64,000 nucleotides of DNA from Actinopolymorpha alba DSM 45243. GTDB lineage: Bacteria; Actinomycetota; Actinomycetes; Propionibacteriales; Actinopolymorphaceae. The DNA lies in NCBI RefSeq assembly GCF_000373925.1, contig NZ_KB892758.1, positions 1 to 64,000 on the forward strand, written 5' to 3'. The translations under genes were made by a program, and so were the position numbers. Within the stretch, counting starts at the first letter, position 1. Each line of letters begins with the position of its first letter. The notes beneath the pieces are model-generated. The model ran no database searches. It saw only the letters and a program-made list of their open reading frames with translations, and was not told the DNA's origin. Below are positions 16,718 to 24,932 of this stretch, one piece after another.

Positions 16718-17557
16718 ATGGCTTCTGTCAACAAGTCCACCGGCTCCGACGCGGCGCACGCGAGCTCGGACGCCGACGCTGGTCTCACCGCAGACGACGT
16801 CGCCCGTTATCACGAGCAGGGCTTCCTCGCGTTGCCTTCCGTCATCTCGGCCGACGAGGTTCTGCGTATGCGTGCGATCTACGATCGGCTCTTCGGTGCT
16901 CGGACGGGCCGCGCCAACGGCGACCAGTTCGACCTTGCAGGGCCCGACGACGATGACGCGGTTGCCCGCCTACCTCAGATCATGAGGCCGTCACAGTACG
17001 CCCCGGAGATCCTCCACAGCGAGACCATCGCACGCGTGGAGGCTCTGGTGCGTGCGCTGCTGGGGCCTTCGGCCACGGTTGGCGGTGACCACGCGATCAA
17101 CAAGCCCCCGCACCATGGGGCGGAGACTCCCTGGCATCAGGACGAAGCGTACTGGGATCCGGGCTACACGTACTCCTCCCTCAGCATCTGGATTCCCCTG
17201 CAGGAAGCGACGCTGGAGAACGGATGCATGCAGTTCATACCCGGATCCCACCGTGGTGAGGTCCTACCGCACCGGCCGATCGGCAACGACCCGCGGGTCC
17301 ACGGTCTCGAGGTAGTACCTGGGGTTGTGGACGTGTCGACCGCGGTGGCATGTCCCCTCCCGCCCGGTGGTGCCACGATCCACGACAGCAGGACTGTGCA
17401 CTACACGTCGGCCAACAAGTCCGACGACTACCGGCGCGCCTACATCATCGGAGGCAGCACGCCCAAGCAGCCAGCAGCGGAGGCGGCGGTGTTCCCGTGG
17501 CGGGAAGGGCAACAGACGACGGCCCGAGCCCAACGAGCACAGCAGTCGAAGGAGTGA
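16718..17557 (+). CDS. Phytanoyl-CoA dioxygenase (PhyH) family Fe(II)/2-oxoglutarate oxygenase
   Basis: The 279-residue protein has the PhyH jelly-roll. YHEQGFLALPSVIS near residues 27-40 is the usual N-terminal helix/strand. WHQDEAYW (about 133-140) provides the HxD iron ligands. The distal His lies in TVHYTSAN, and the Arg of YRRAYII is the probable 2-oxoglutarate anchor. ENGCMQFIPGSHR is the family signature. These enzymes hydroxylate small substrates using oxygen and 2-oxoglutarate in the cytosol. Only the fold can be assigned here. The AraC regulator is divergent and a family-5 binding protein follows 45 bp downstream, so import and oxidation of one compound is a reasonable idea. Confidence 0.88.
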   Translation: MASVNKSTGSDAAHASSDADAGLTADDVARYHEQGFLALPSVISADEVLRMRAIYDRLFGARTGRANGDQFDLAGPDDDDAVARLPQIMRPSQYAPEILHSETIARVEALVRALLGPSATVGGDHAINKPPHHGAETPWHQDEAYWDPGYTYSSLSIWIPLQEATLENGCMQFIPGSHRGEVLPHRPIGNDPRVHGLEVVPGVVDVSTAVACPLPPGGATIHDSRTVHYTSANKSDDYRRAYIIGGSTPKQPAAEAAVFPWREGQQTTARAQRAQQSKE

Positions 17558-17602
17558 TGGAGGCAGTCGCGATACGACAACCACCGAGGTTGAGGAGCGG
17601 GG

Positions 17603-19420
17603 ATGAGGATGACGTCGAGCTCATCGGTGCGGAAGCTGTCCCGACGGAGGTTGCTGGAACTCGTGGGTCTCGGTGCTGCGGGAGCGGTGACTGCGGCTGC
17701 CTGCGCTGCCAGAGGCAGCGAGGTAGGTGGTAGTGAGGGGACGCGGGAGTTCCATGGCGCATGGCCCTACCAGGTGCCGCCGAAAGGTCACTTCAACCTG
17801 ATGGCGGGCGTGACTGATGCGATCGAGTTGGGGATCTACCGCGACCTGATCTTCCTGCCCGGCGGCATGTGGTATTGGCAGGAGAAGAAGTGGGAGCCGC
17901 TCCTGGGCGCGAAGTGGCACTTCGACCAGGACGCCGGAACGTTCTCCTACACGATCAAGAGTGGTCTGACCTGGAACGACGGATCACCGATCACCAGCCA
18001 GGACGTCCTGTCGACCTTCCTGTGCCGGCGGGTGATGCGGCAGACCGAATGGCAGTTCGTGAACAAGGTGGAAGCCACCGACGAACAGACTGTGGTGTTC
18101 AGCATGAACAACCCTTCGACGGTGATCGAACGGTACGTGGTGCGAGCCCACGTCCTCCCACACGCGACGTACGGCGAGTTCGCACAACGGGCAACCGACC
18201 TGTTCGAGGCAGGCGAGGACCTGGACAGCGACGAGGGCAAGAAGCTCAACAAGGAACTCCAGGCCTACCGTCCCAAGGACCCCAACAAGGACGTCCTGAC
18301 CAGCGGCCCGTTCCGCTACGACTTCGCAAGCATCACCAACGCGCAGCTCACCCTGGTCAAGAACAGCAAGGGATGGGCCGCGGACAGGATCAAGTTCGAC
18401 AGGATAAAGCTCTACAACGGTGAGACGACCGACGTCACCCCGGTCGTACTCGCCAAGAGCGTTGACTACGCCACGCACGGCTTCCCGACCGCTTCCGAGA
18501 AGGAGATCGTCAACAAGGGGATCCGCATCCTGCGTCCACCCACCTACGCTGGTGGGGGTCTCTTCCTCAACCTCGATACGCTTCCCGAGTTTCGCGACGT
18601 CCGGGCTCGGCAGGCGCTCGCGCACGCGATCGACCGGGACCTGGCCGCCGAGGTAGGAGGAGAGTCCTACAAGGGGGTGAAGCTGATGGCCGGCTTCTCC
18701 GACATTCTGGTACCCGCCTGGCTGTCCGAGGAGGACCAGGCTCGGCTCAACCGCTACGAGCATGACCAGGCCAAGGCCGCGGCGCTGTTCAAGGAGGCGG
18801 GCTGGACCAAGCGAGCTGGCACGTGGCACACGCCGCAGGGGAAACCTGCGAGGTACGATATCTCCTACCCCGCGGAGTACTTCGACTATGTGGCCGCTGC
18901 GCAGAGCATCGGCCGCGAGCTCAAGGACTTTGGGATCCAGCTCACGATGCGCGGCGTGACATTCACCCAGCAACCCATCGATCTCGACAAGGGCAACTTC
19001 GAGTTCGCCATGCAGTCCTGGGGTGCCTCAAGTGACCCCCATCCCCATTTCTCGTTCGTGAGTGATTTCTTCACCCACAACATCCCTATCGCCGCCAACC
19101 AAGGTGGCAAAGGAATCGCGTTCCCCCTCGTCCAGGAGACCAAAGCGTTCGGGAAGATCGACCTGGAAAAGATCGTCAATGACGCTGGTTCAGGTCTCGA
19201 TGAGGAGGACCAGAAGCGCAACGTGACGATAGCTGCGCGAGCCTTCAACGAGCTGCTCCCGATCATCCCCATCGAGGAACGTTACGGAAACAATCCCGCC
19301 CTCGAAGGTGTCCGCGTCAAACAGTGGCCTGCCGACGACGACCCGATCATGCTCAACGCGCCGTACGCGGACAACTTCACAACTCTGCTCATGTTCAAGG
19401 GCGGTCTGGACCCTGCCTAG
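17603..19420 (+). CDS. ABC transporter substrate-binding protein, family 5 (peptide/nickel/opine type), lipoprotein
   Basis: The 605-residue precursor starts with SRRRLLELVGLGAAGAVTAAAC, a twin-arginine-like signal with a lipobox Cys near residue 34. The body follows family SBP_bac_5: SYTIKSGLTWNDGSPITSQDV (about 116-136) is the domain signature. VRARQALAHAIDRD sits in the second lobe, and the C-terminal FNELLPIIPI is typical. Such proteins bind oligopeptides, opines, glycosides or metal chelates outside the membrane and feed a five-gene ABC importer. No permease or ATPase gene is adjacent, so it is an orphan and must use a transporter encoded elsewhere, or serve as a sensor. It follows PhyH by 45 bp. 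GAGGAG lies eight bases before the ATG. Confidence 0.9.
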   Translation: MRMTSSSSVRKLSRRRLLELVGLGAAGAVTAAACAARGSEVGGSEGTREFHGAWPYQVPPKGHFNLMAGVTDAIELGIYRDLIFLPGGMWYWQEKKWEPLLGAKWHFDQDAGTFSYTIKSGLTWNDGSPITSQDVLSTFLCRRVMRQTEWQFVNKVEATDEQTVVFSMNNPSTVIERYVVRAHVLPHATYGEFAQRATDLFEAGEDLDSDEGKKLNKELQAYRPKDPNKDVLTSGPFRYDFASITNAQLTLVKNSKGWAADRIKFDRIKLYNGETTDVTPVVLAKSVDYATHGFPTASEKEIVNKGIRILRPPTYAGGGLFLNLDTLPEFRDVRARQALAHAIDRDLAAEVGGESYKGVKLMAGFSDILVPAWLSEEDQARLNRYEHDQAKAAALFKEAGWTKRAGTWHTPQGKPARYDISYPAEYFDYVAAAQSIGRELKDFGIQLTMRGVTFTQQPIDLDKGNFEFAMQSWGASSDPHPHFSFVSDFFTHNIPIAANQGGKGIAFPLVQETKAFGKIDLEKIVNDAGSGLDEEDQKRNVTIAARAFNELLPIIPIEERYGNNPALEGVRVKQWPADDDPIMLNAPYADNFTTLLMFKGGLDPA

Positions 19421-19454
19421 GTCCTACCGGCGGCAGACCAGCATCGCTCCCCGG

Positions 19455-21464
19455 TCAGCGCTTCGGAACCTGCCAGGCGATCAGCTCGGCGTCACGGGCG
19501 AAGATCAGCTCGCCGGCGTTGTAGACCATGCGCAACGCCGGCTGGTCGAGCAGCGGCCGCCAGGTCTTCTTGTTGGTGTCGACGAGCACGACCTTCGTCC
19601 CGCCCACCAGGGCGTAGAGCGTCGTGCGGCTCTCGTCGAGCGCGAGCTGTGCCGCCGCCGAATGGCCCACGAACGTGTCGAACGTACGGATCGTTCGCCC
19701 CGTCGCCGGGTCGAGCTCGAGCACGTCGCCGTCGACGACCGCCCACAGCCGGTTGCGGGAGTCGACGGCGACGGCTGAGATCGTCGTCACCGTCGCGGAC
19801 GGGTTGACCTCCCACAGCTTGCGGTTGCGGAACACGTCGTACGCGAAGATCGTCGCGCTCTCCTGCGTCGGCGGCGTCGTCGACAGCCCACCGGCGACGG
19901 ACGTCGCTCCGTACACGATGCCGTGCTTGCCGGCGGCCATCGCGGTGATGCCCTCGTCGGTCACGAAGTCGTCGATGATCCGGTCGACCTTGCCTGTCCG
20001 CGCGTCGATGACCGACAACGATCCGCCCAACGTGTCGCCGGACGGGGTCGACCCGGACACGATCTTGCCGGGCACCTCGGCCAGCCCCTGCGGGCGGCTC
20101 TGCACGTGCGACTCGAGGTCGAGCAGCTTGACCGGGTTCGCCGTGCCCTGCGTCGCCTCGTCGGAGTACTCCGAGCTGTACCACGGCTTCGCCTCGTCGT
20201 AGCGGTAGATCCGGGCGGACGGGTAGGCACCGATGACCAGGCCGCGGCTCGTCGGCATGAGCGACTCGACCTGGCTGAACCGGTTGTACGTCGTCTTGCC
20301 GTCGGCCGTCGACACGGTCGCGACGCCGCCCTGCAGGAACCCGCCGGCGTACACCGTTCCGGGCGCGCCCGACGCGAGCGCGAGCACGGGAGTCGGCTGC
20401 CCGGCGACGGTCGTCCGCAGCGTCGACGACTGGCCGGTCGACGTGTCGTAGCGGAACATCAGCCCGCGCCAGAACAGCCCGACGACCGCGTCGCCGTCCC
20501 AGCCGATGCCGCGGGTGTTGACGACGCGCCCGTACGCCTTCAACCCGGTGCGCTGCTGCGCGTGGGTGATCGGGTCGTACGCGATGAGCTCCGACGACCC
20601 GGCCTCGAACTGGCGGAAGAACCAGACGCGGCCGTCGGGTCCAGGCGGTGTGACATCCAGCCCGGCGGCGCTCTCGACCGTGTCGGTCCAGGCCCCGGCC
20701 GTGACGTCGTAGACGCGCAGTGGGCCGGGGCCTGTCTGCTCGCGCGCGTAGAGGAAGTCGCCGTAGGCGCGGAGGTCGTTGACGACCTTGCTCGTCGGGT
20801 CGCCGATGCCGGGCGGCATTGGCAGCTGACGCTTCGCGCCGGTCGCCGGGTCGAGCTCGGTGACGATCCACGACGCGAGCGCGCCGGCGTAGATCTTGCC
20901 GTGGGAGTAGGCGATGCTCTTCACGTACGTCTGACCCGGCGCCATCGTGCCGAAGTCGCGGAACGTCTTCGTGGTGGGACTCCAGCTGAACACCTTGCCG
21001 CCCGGCGAGGTTCCTCCGTACACCGTGCCGTCGGGCGCGACGACGATGTTCCACACGTACGCCTCGCCGGCGATCGGCACGCCGAGGTCTTCGGCCTGTG
21101 TCGCTCCGGGCGCGAGCCGGTACAGCCGTCCAGTGCCGTACGTGCCCACGTACAGCGAGCCGTCGGGTGCCTGCTCGACGCCGTAGGCGCCGCTCGCTCC
21201 CGTCAGCGGGACGGACAGCAGGGGAGTGCCCGTGGATGTGTCGACGGCGTTGAGGTACGCGGGCGTGCCGGACACGGCCGACCAGATCACCCGGCGCCCG
21301 TCCGGCAGCGAACCCACGGTGCCGCCGATCATGAGCACGTCCTGCAAGGGAATCCCCAGCGACCGTGGGCCAACCGGAGCAGGTGGCGCGGCCACCGCGG
21401 CGGTGGACGTGAGCGCGGCCGCGACGAGCGCAACCAGGACGAGCAGAGTTTTGCCTTGCCTCAC
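19455..21464 (-). CDS. Secreted beta-propeller (PQQ/YVTN-like repeat) protein
   Basis: The 669-residue protein has a Sec signal peptide (LLVLVALVAAALTSTAAVAA, cleavage about residue 25). Repeated blades follow, with motifs of the type APDGTVYGGTSPGGKVFSW, HGKIYAGA, PGTVYAGGFLQGG and KHGIVYGATS spaced 40-60 residues apart. This fits one or two seven- or eight-bladed propellers. No catalytic residue set is visible. Extracellular propellers of this kind may bind glycans or act as lyases, so no function is assigned. It is clearly related to the divergent gene at 22622: the two share the PG-YL/AYLNAVDT start, GAYGV/GAWGV, STYGYG/GTYGTG and KIYAG blades. A 325-residue secreted protein lies immediately upstream on the same strand, 18 bp away. 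Confidence 0.85.
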   Translation of the reverse strand: MRQGKTLLVLVALVAAALTSTAAVAAPPAPVGPRSLGIPLQDVLMIGGTVGSLPDGRRVIWSAVSGTPAYLNAVDTSTGTPLLSVPLTGASGAYGVEQAPDGSLYVGTYGTGRLYRLAPGATQAEDLGVPIAGEAYVWNIVVAPDGTVYGGTSPGGKVFSWSPTTKTFRDFGTMAPGQTYVKSIAYSHGKIYAGALASWIVTELDPATGAKRQLPMPPGIGDPTSKVVNDLRAYGDFLYAREQTGPGPLRVYDVTAGAWTDTVESAAGLDVTPPGPDGRVWFFRQFEAGSSELIAYDPITHAQQRTGLKAYGRVVNTRGIGWDGDAVVGLFWRGLMFRYDTSTGQSSTLRTTVAGQPTPVLALASGAPGTVYAGGFLQGGVATVSTADGKTTYNRFSQVESLMPTSRGLVIGAYPSARIYRYDEAKPWYSSEYSDEATQGTANPVKLLDLESHVQSRPQGLAEVPGKIVSGSTPSGDTLGGSLSVIDARTGKVDRIIDDFVTDEGITAMAAGKHGIVYGATSVAGGLSTTPPTQESATIFAYDVFRNRKLWEVNPSATVTTISAVAVDSRNRLWAVVDGDVLELDPATGRTIRTFDTFVGHSAAAQLALDESRTTLYALVGGTKVVLVDTNKKTWRPLLDQPALRMVYNAGELIFARDAELIAWQVPKR

Positions 21465-21482
21465 GCGGAATCCTCTCGCGGG

Positions 21483-22460
21483 TCAACGAGGAAGAGCGAA
21501 CATGTGCGTCATGACCGAGGTGTGCGTGCCGCTGCCGTCGGCGTCTGGCAAGGGGCTTGTCTCGCCCTGGATCGAACCGACCGCGCCCGACACGTACTCG
21601 GCCTTGACGTACGCATACAGGCGCCGGCAGCCGGGGGCGAGATCGAGCGAGGTGTAGAGCGGAACGGCCTTGTGGTGCGTTTGTTTCAGCACCGACACCG
21701 AACTTTGCGCAGCTGTGGCTGACGTGCAGACCCTGTCCCCGTCCATCTGGTTGACGAAGAGCGTGAACTTGGCGTTGGACCGGTCCGAGGAGTGTCCGCA
21801 GGTGTTCGCGTCGAAGGGGTGGCACGCCATGAACTCGACGTCGGCGATCACGTCCACCTTCGTCTGGCTCGCCGTGAGTGTGCGGTCGAGAATCGGGGTA
21901 CGCACGATCGACGACACCGTGGTGTTCCCGTTCGGCAACGAGGTCTGCATGGCGAATCCGTTGACGTCCTCGCCGACGGAGGCAGCGGCGAACCTGAGCT
22001 CGCCTTTGACCGTGATCGCCGAGGTCAGCTCGGAGAGCGAGTGACCGCGGTAGTAGACCCTGCAGACCATCGTTCCGGTCGAGGTTGCCGAGACGAGGAA
22101 TCGGGTGAGGATCGTGATGTTGACGCGGTCGGTGTTGGCGCTCCCGGCGGGGTCGATGTTCTCGCCCATCACCACGTTGCTGGCGCCGGCTCCGGAGCAG
22201 AGCACCTCGTTGTCGACGAGTGTGACCTGCTCCGCGGCGTACGCGTTCATGGACGAGTAGACATAGGCGGTTTGGCCCGCCTGCATGGGAACGTCGACAG
22301 TGCCGAGCAACTGGACCTTGACCCCGCCGGCGGCGGGAATGGCGGTGATCCGCTGCGGGCCGTAGGTCATCGCGCTGGCCGCTTGGGCGGGCGGGACCAA
22401 GCCCGCGACGAGTAACACGGTGAGGGTCGTAAGGGCCAAGGCGTTCCTGACGGAAATCAT
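21483..22460 (-). CDS. Secreted protein of unknown function
   Basis: I do not recognise the family. The 325-residue product has a clear Sec signal (ALALTTLTVLLVAGLVPPAQA, cleavage after residue 27). The mature part is beta-rich, Ser/Thr-rich and has six cysteines (in EVLCSG, MVCRVY, MACHPF, NTCGHS, RVCTSA and PGCRR), suggesting three disulphides. AGGAGG lies five bases before the ATG, a strong site that decides the start against an upstream in-frame ATG. It ends 18 bp before the propeller gene and is probably co-transcribed with it. It could be a partner or structural protein of the exported propeller. Confidence 0.8.
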   Translation of the reverse strand: MISVRNALALTTLTVLLVAGLVPPAQAASAMTYGPQRITAIPAAGGVKVQLLGTVDVPMQAGQTAYVYSSMNAYAAEQVTLVDNEVLCSGAGASNVVMGENIDPAGSANTDRVNITILTRFLVSATSTGTMVCRVYYRGHSLSELTSAITVKGELRFAAASVGEDVNGFAMQTSLPNGNTTVSSIVRTPILDRTLTASQTKVDVIADVEFMACHPFDANTCGHSSDRSNAKFTLFVNQMDGDRVCTSATAAQSSVSVLKQTHHKAVPLYTSLDLAPGCRRLYAYVKAEYVSGAVGSIQGETSPLPDADGSGTHTSVMTHMFALPR

Positions 22461-22621
22461 TGCACCTCCTGTTACGGACGGGGCCGTAACCGAGAGGGTA
22501 GGCGCCCCCTCGGTCCGCGTCCATAACAGGTCCGCACCAGTTCCGGGCATCGCCGTTGACGGCCACACCACACGTGTTTACGGTCATGACCACAAGAGCT
22601 CCCGAGGTGGAGGGCACGAGC

Positions 22622-24697
22622 ATGCGAACCCGACGCTGGCGCCGGTTGCTGATCGCGGGACTGGCCGTCGTGGCCGGCTTGTCAGCGACGGCCGCCGTCA
22701 CACCGACCACGCCGCAGTGGTGGAACCGCGGCACGATCCCCCTGTACTCGACCACCGCGGCGGGCGGGGAAACCGCGCGGATGCCGGACGGCACCGTCCG
22801 CACGTACCAGGCGTTCAGCGGCAAGCCCGGATACCTCGCCGAGATCGACACGCTCACCAAGCGGGTCATGCGCATGCTGCCGCTCTACGTTCCCGGGCCT
22901 CCGTCCGGCGAGGTGCCGGCAGACCTCGGCGCGCAGGGGGCGTGGGGTGTGTCGATCGACAAGCGCGGCACGGTGTACGTGAGCACGTACGGCTACGGCC
23001 ATGTGTATCGCCTCCCCTGGAAGGCGGACGCGGTCGAGGACCTCGGCCGCCCGTCGCCGCGGACGAGCTTCACCTGGGAGGGCGACACCGACGAGCAGGG
23101 GGTCTTCTACTTCGGGACCACCGAGGGCTTCGGCACGGCGCCGTTGCCTCCCGGGCGGCTGTTCTCCTGGGACCCGGCGACGCGGCAGTACCGCGACTAC
23201 GGTGACTTCGGCTCGAAGTACCTCTACGTCCGGTCGGTCGAGGCGAGCGGCGGCAAGATCTACGCCGGTCTCGGGCAGACGACAGCGCTCTTCCAGGTCG
23301 ATCCACGGACCGGCAAGCGGGTCGAGATCCCGCCACCCCCGGGGATGCCGACGGACAAGTACACGTACCAGATGGAGGACGAGGCCGGGTACCTGTACAT
23401 CCTGTTCGCGGGCGGCACGACCGAGCAGGTCGGCTGGGTGCTGGACCTGAAGACGCTGAAGTGGAAGTGGCGGATCCCCGGCTACATGGGGCAGACGATC
23501 ACTCAGGCCGACAAGCAGGGACGGGTCTACCTGAACGTCAACAGCGAATTGACACTGTTCGATCCTCGGAACGGCTCGCTGACGCCGACCGGGTTCCAGG
23601 GTGGAGCCGAGCAGGCCGACAAGGGCGGTCTCGGTGCCGGCAAGGCCCTCGCGCGGCTCGTCGACAAGCGTGTCGGGCACGAGCTGATCTACGGCTCGAC
23701 CGGCGGTGGTGACATGTGGACCTACGACCCGGCCACGAAGCAGGGCACGTTCGCCTACGCCGACGGCCTGGTCGGGACGCCGACCGCCCCACGCTCGTTG
23801 GCGAAGGGACCGGACGGCCGCATCTACGGCGGCGGCTACTTCCAGGGCGGCCTCGTCGCGTACGACCCGGCGACCACGAAGTGGACCGAGTACGTCTTCA
23901 AGCACCAGATCGAGGGCATGAGCGCCCACAACGGCAAGATGTACTTCGGCGTCTATGCGAACGCGGAGCTGTGGGAGTACGACCCGGCGCTGCCGTTCGG
24001 CGATTCGAACCCGAAGAAGCTGTTCGACCTCAAGGAGGAGGGGCAGGAGCGTCCGTGGGCCGTCGTGAGCGCCGGTCCGTACGTCGCGATCGGCACGTCG
24101 CCGAAGAACAGCCAGGACAACGGCGCTTTGACGCTCTACGACCCCGCGACGGGGGAGCGGCGGACATGGAACTCGGGCCTGGTCGAGGGCGCGAACCAGA
24201 TCTCGACGGTGACCTACCGCGACGGGATCATCTACGGCGGTTCGCTCGGCTGCTGCAACCCCTCGGACAACTCGAAGCATCCGGGGCAGGTGTTCGCGCT
24301 CGACGCCGCCACCGGCTCGGTGCTCTGGCGGTCGACGCCGTTGCCGGACGAGCAGGGTGTGAACGGGCTGACGTTCGACGGCCAGGGCCGGCTGTTCGGC
24401 ATAACGTACGGGACGGTGTTCGAGATCTCGCCGACCGACGGCTCGCTGATCCGTTCGGTGAAGGAGTTTGACTACCCCTGGTCGACGGTGACGAACTTCC
24501 AGCCGCGCGCGGTGAACATGGAGTACGACCCGGGCGACGGGGCGATCTACGCGACCAACGGCCGGACCCGGCGGATCGACCCGGACACGCTGGTCGACGT
24601 GGGCCCGAACTACGTGACCGGGTTCGCCGCGATCTCACCGGGACCGAACAAGTTCTACGTGCAGAACGGCCTACTCCTCGAGGTCAAGTGGTACTGA
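22622..24697 (+). CDS. Secreted beta-propeller protein, paralogue of the divergent gene
   Basis: The 691-residue product starts with RTRRWRRLLIAGLAVVAGLS, a signal-peptide-like N-terminus with a cluster of Arg. Propeller blades follow, including RGTVYVSTYGYGHVYRL, KIYAGLGQ, GRIYGGGYFQGG, DGIIYGGSLGCCNPS and GRLFGITYG. Sequence and order of motifs parallel the 669-residue protein on the other side of the intergenic region, so the pair arose by duplication. The N-terminal WWNRGTIPLYS may be outside the propeller. The ATG at 22622 has GGAGGG upstream; two in-frame starts up to 66 bp earlier are less well placed. A large hairpin follows the stop. Function unknown; exported. Confidence 0.85.
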   Translation: MRTRRWRRLLIAGLAVVAGLSATAAVTPTTPQWWNRGTIPLYSTTAAGGETARMPDGTVRTYQAFSGKPGYLAEIDTLTKRVMRMLPLYVPGPPSGEVPADLGAQGAWGVSIDKRGTVYVSTYGYGHVYRLPWKADAVEDLGRPSPRTSFTWEGDTDEQGVFYFGTTEGFGTAPLPPGRLFSWDPATRQYRDYGDFGSKYLYVRSVEASGGKIYAGLGQTTALFQVDPRTGKRVEIPPPPGMPTDKYTYQMEDEAGYLYILFAGGTTEQVGWVLDLKTLKWKWRIPGYMGQTITQADKQGRVYLNVNSELTLFDPRNGSLTPTGFQGGAEQADKGGLGAGKALARLVDKRVGHELIYGSTGGGDMWTYDPATKQGTFAYADGLVGTPTAPRSLAKGPDGRIYGGGYFQGGLVAYDPATTKWTEYVFKHQIEGMSAHNGKMYFGVYANAELWEYDPALPFGDSNPKKLFDLKEEGQERPWAVVSAGPYVAIGTSPKNSQDNGALTLYDPATGERRTWNSGLVEGANQISTVTYRDGIIYGGSLGCCNPSDNSKHPGQVFALDAATGSVLWRSTPLPDEQGVNGLTFDGQGRLFGITYGTVFEISPTDGSLIRSVKEFDYPWSTVTNFQPRAVNMEYDPGDGAIYATNGRTRRIDPDTLVDVGPNYVTGFAAISPGPNKFYVQNGLLLEVKWY

Positions 24698-24740
24698 GCT
24701 CATAGCGACCGCCCGGCTCGTGTGGCGTGCGTGCCGATCC

Positions 24741-24803
24741 CGTTTCGAATAAGGGCGTCCCTCTGTCGAATAGACCGATAGAGGGACGCCCTCATTCGAA
24801 ACG
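24741..24803. repeat. Long near-perfect inverted repeat (24-bp arms, 15-nt loop)
   Basis: The arms are 24741-24764 and 24780-24803, beginning CGTTTCGAAT and ending ATTCGAAACG, with one mismatch (A opposite C at positions 24751 and 24793). The core is AGGGCGTCCCTCT against AGAGGGACGCCCT. The 15-nt loop repeats TCGAATA from the left arm. It lies 44 bp after the propeller gene and may serve as a terminator between this gene and the convergent phospholipase gene. It also has the look of a dispersed palindromic repeat. Confidence 0.8.
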
Positions 24804-24932
24804 CCGCCTCGTCGAGCTCGAAGTGCGTTCTCAGCCCGCGCACCACGAGCAGGGGCCCGTCCTGGCCGAATCAGGACCATCTCCTCCAGAGACAGCACGG
24901 CGGCGTCACGGTTCGGCCAGGGGGCGTGGTCC

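Noticed and set aside
17603..19420. Complete oligopeptide ABC importer operon
   Set aside because: No permease or ATPase gene is next to the binding-protein gene; the following gene is on the other strand.
19492..22875. 1127-codon open frame on the minus strand
   Set aside because: It runs out of frame through the propeller gene, the secreted-protein gene and the start of the second propeller. Its translation is Arg/Gly/Asp-rich shadow sequence typical of high-GC DNA.
24741..24803. Insertion sequence or MITE end
   Set aside because: No target-site duplication or second terminal repeat is visible; only a hairpin can be supported.
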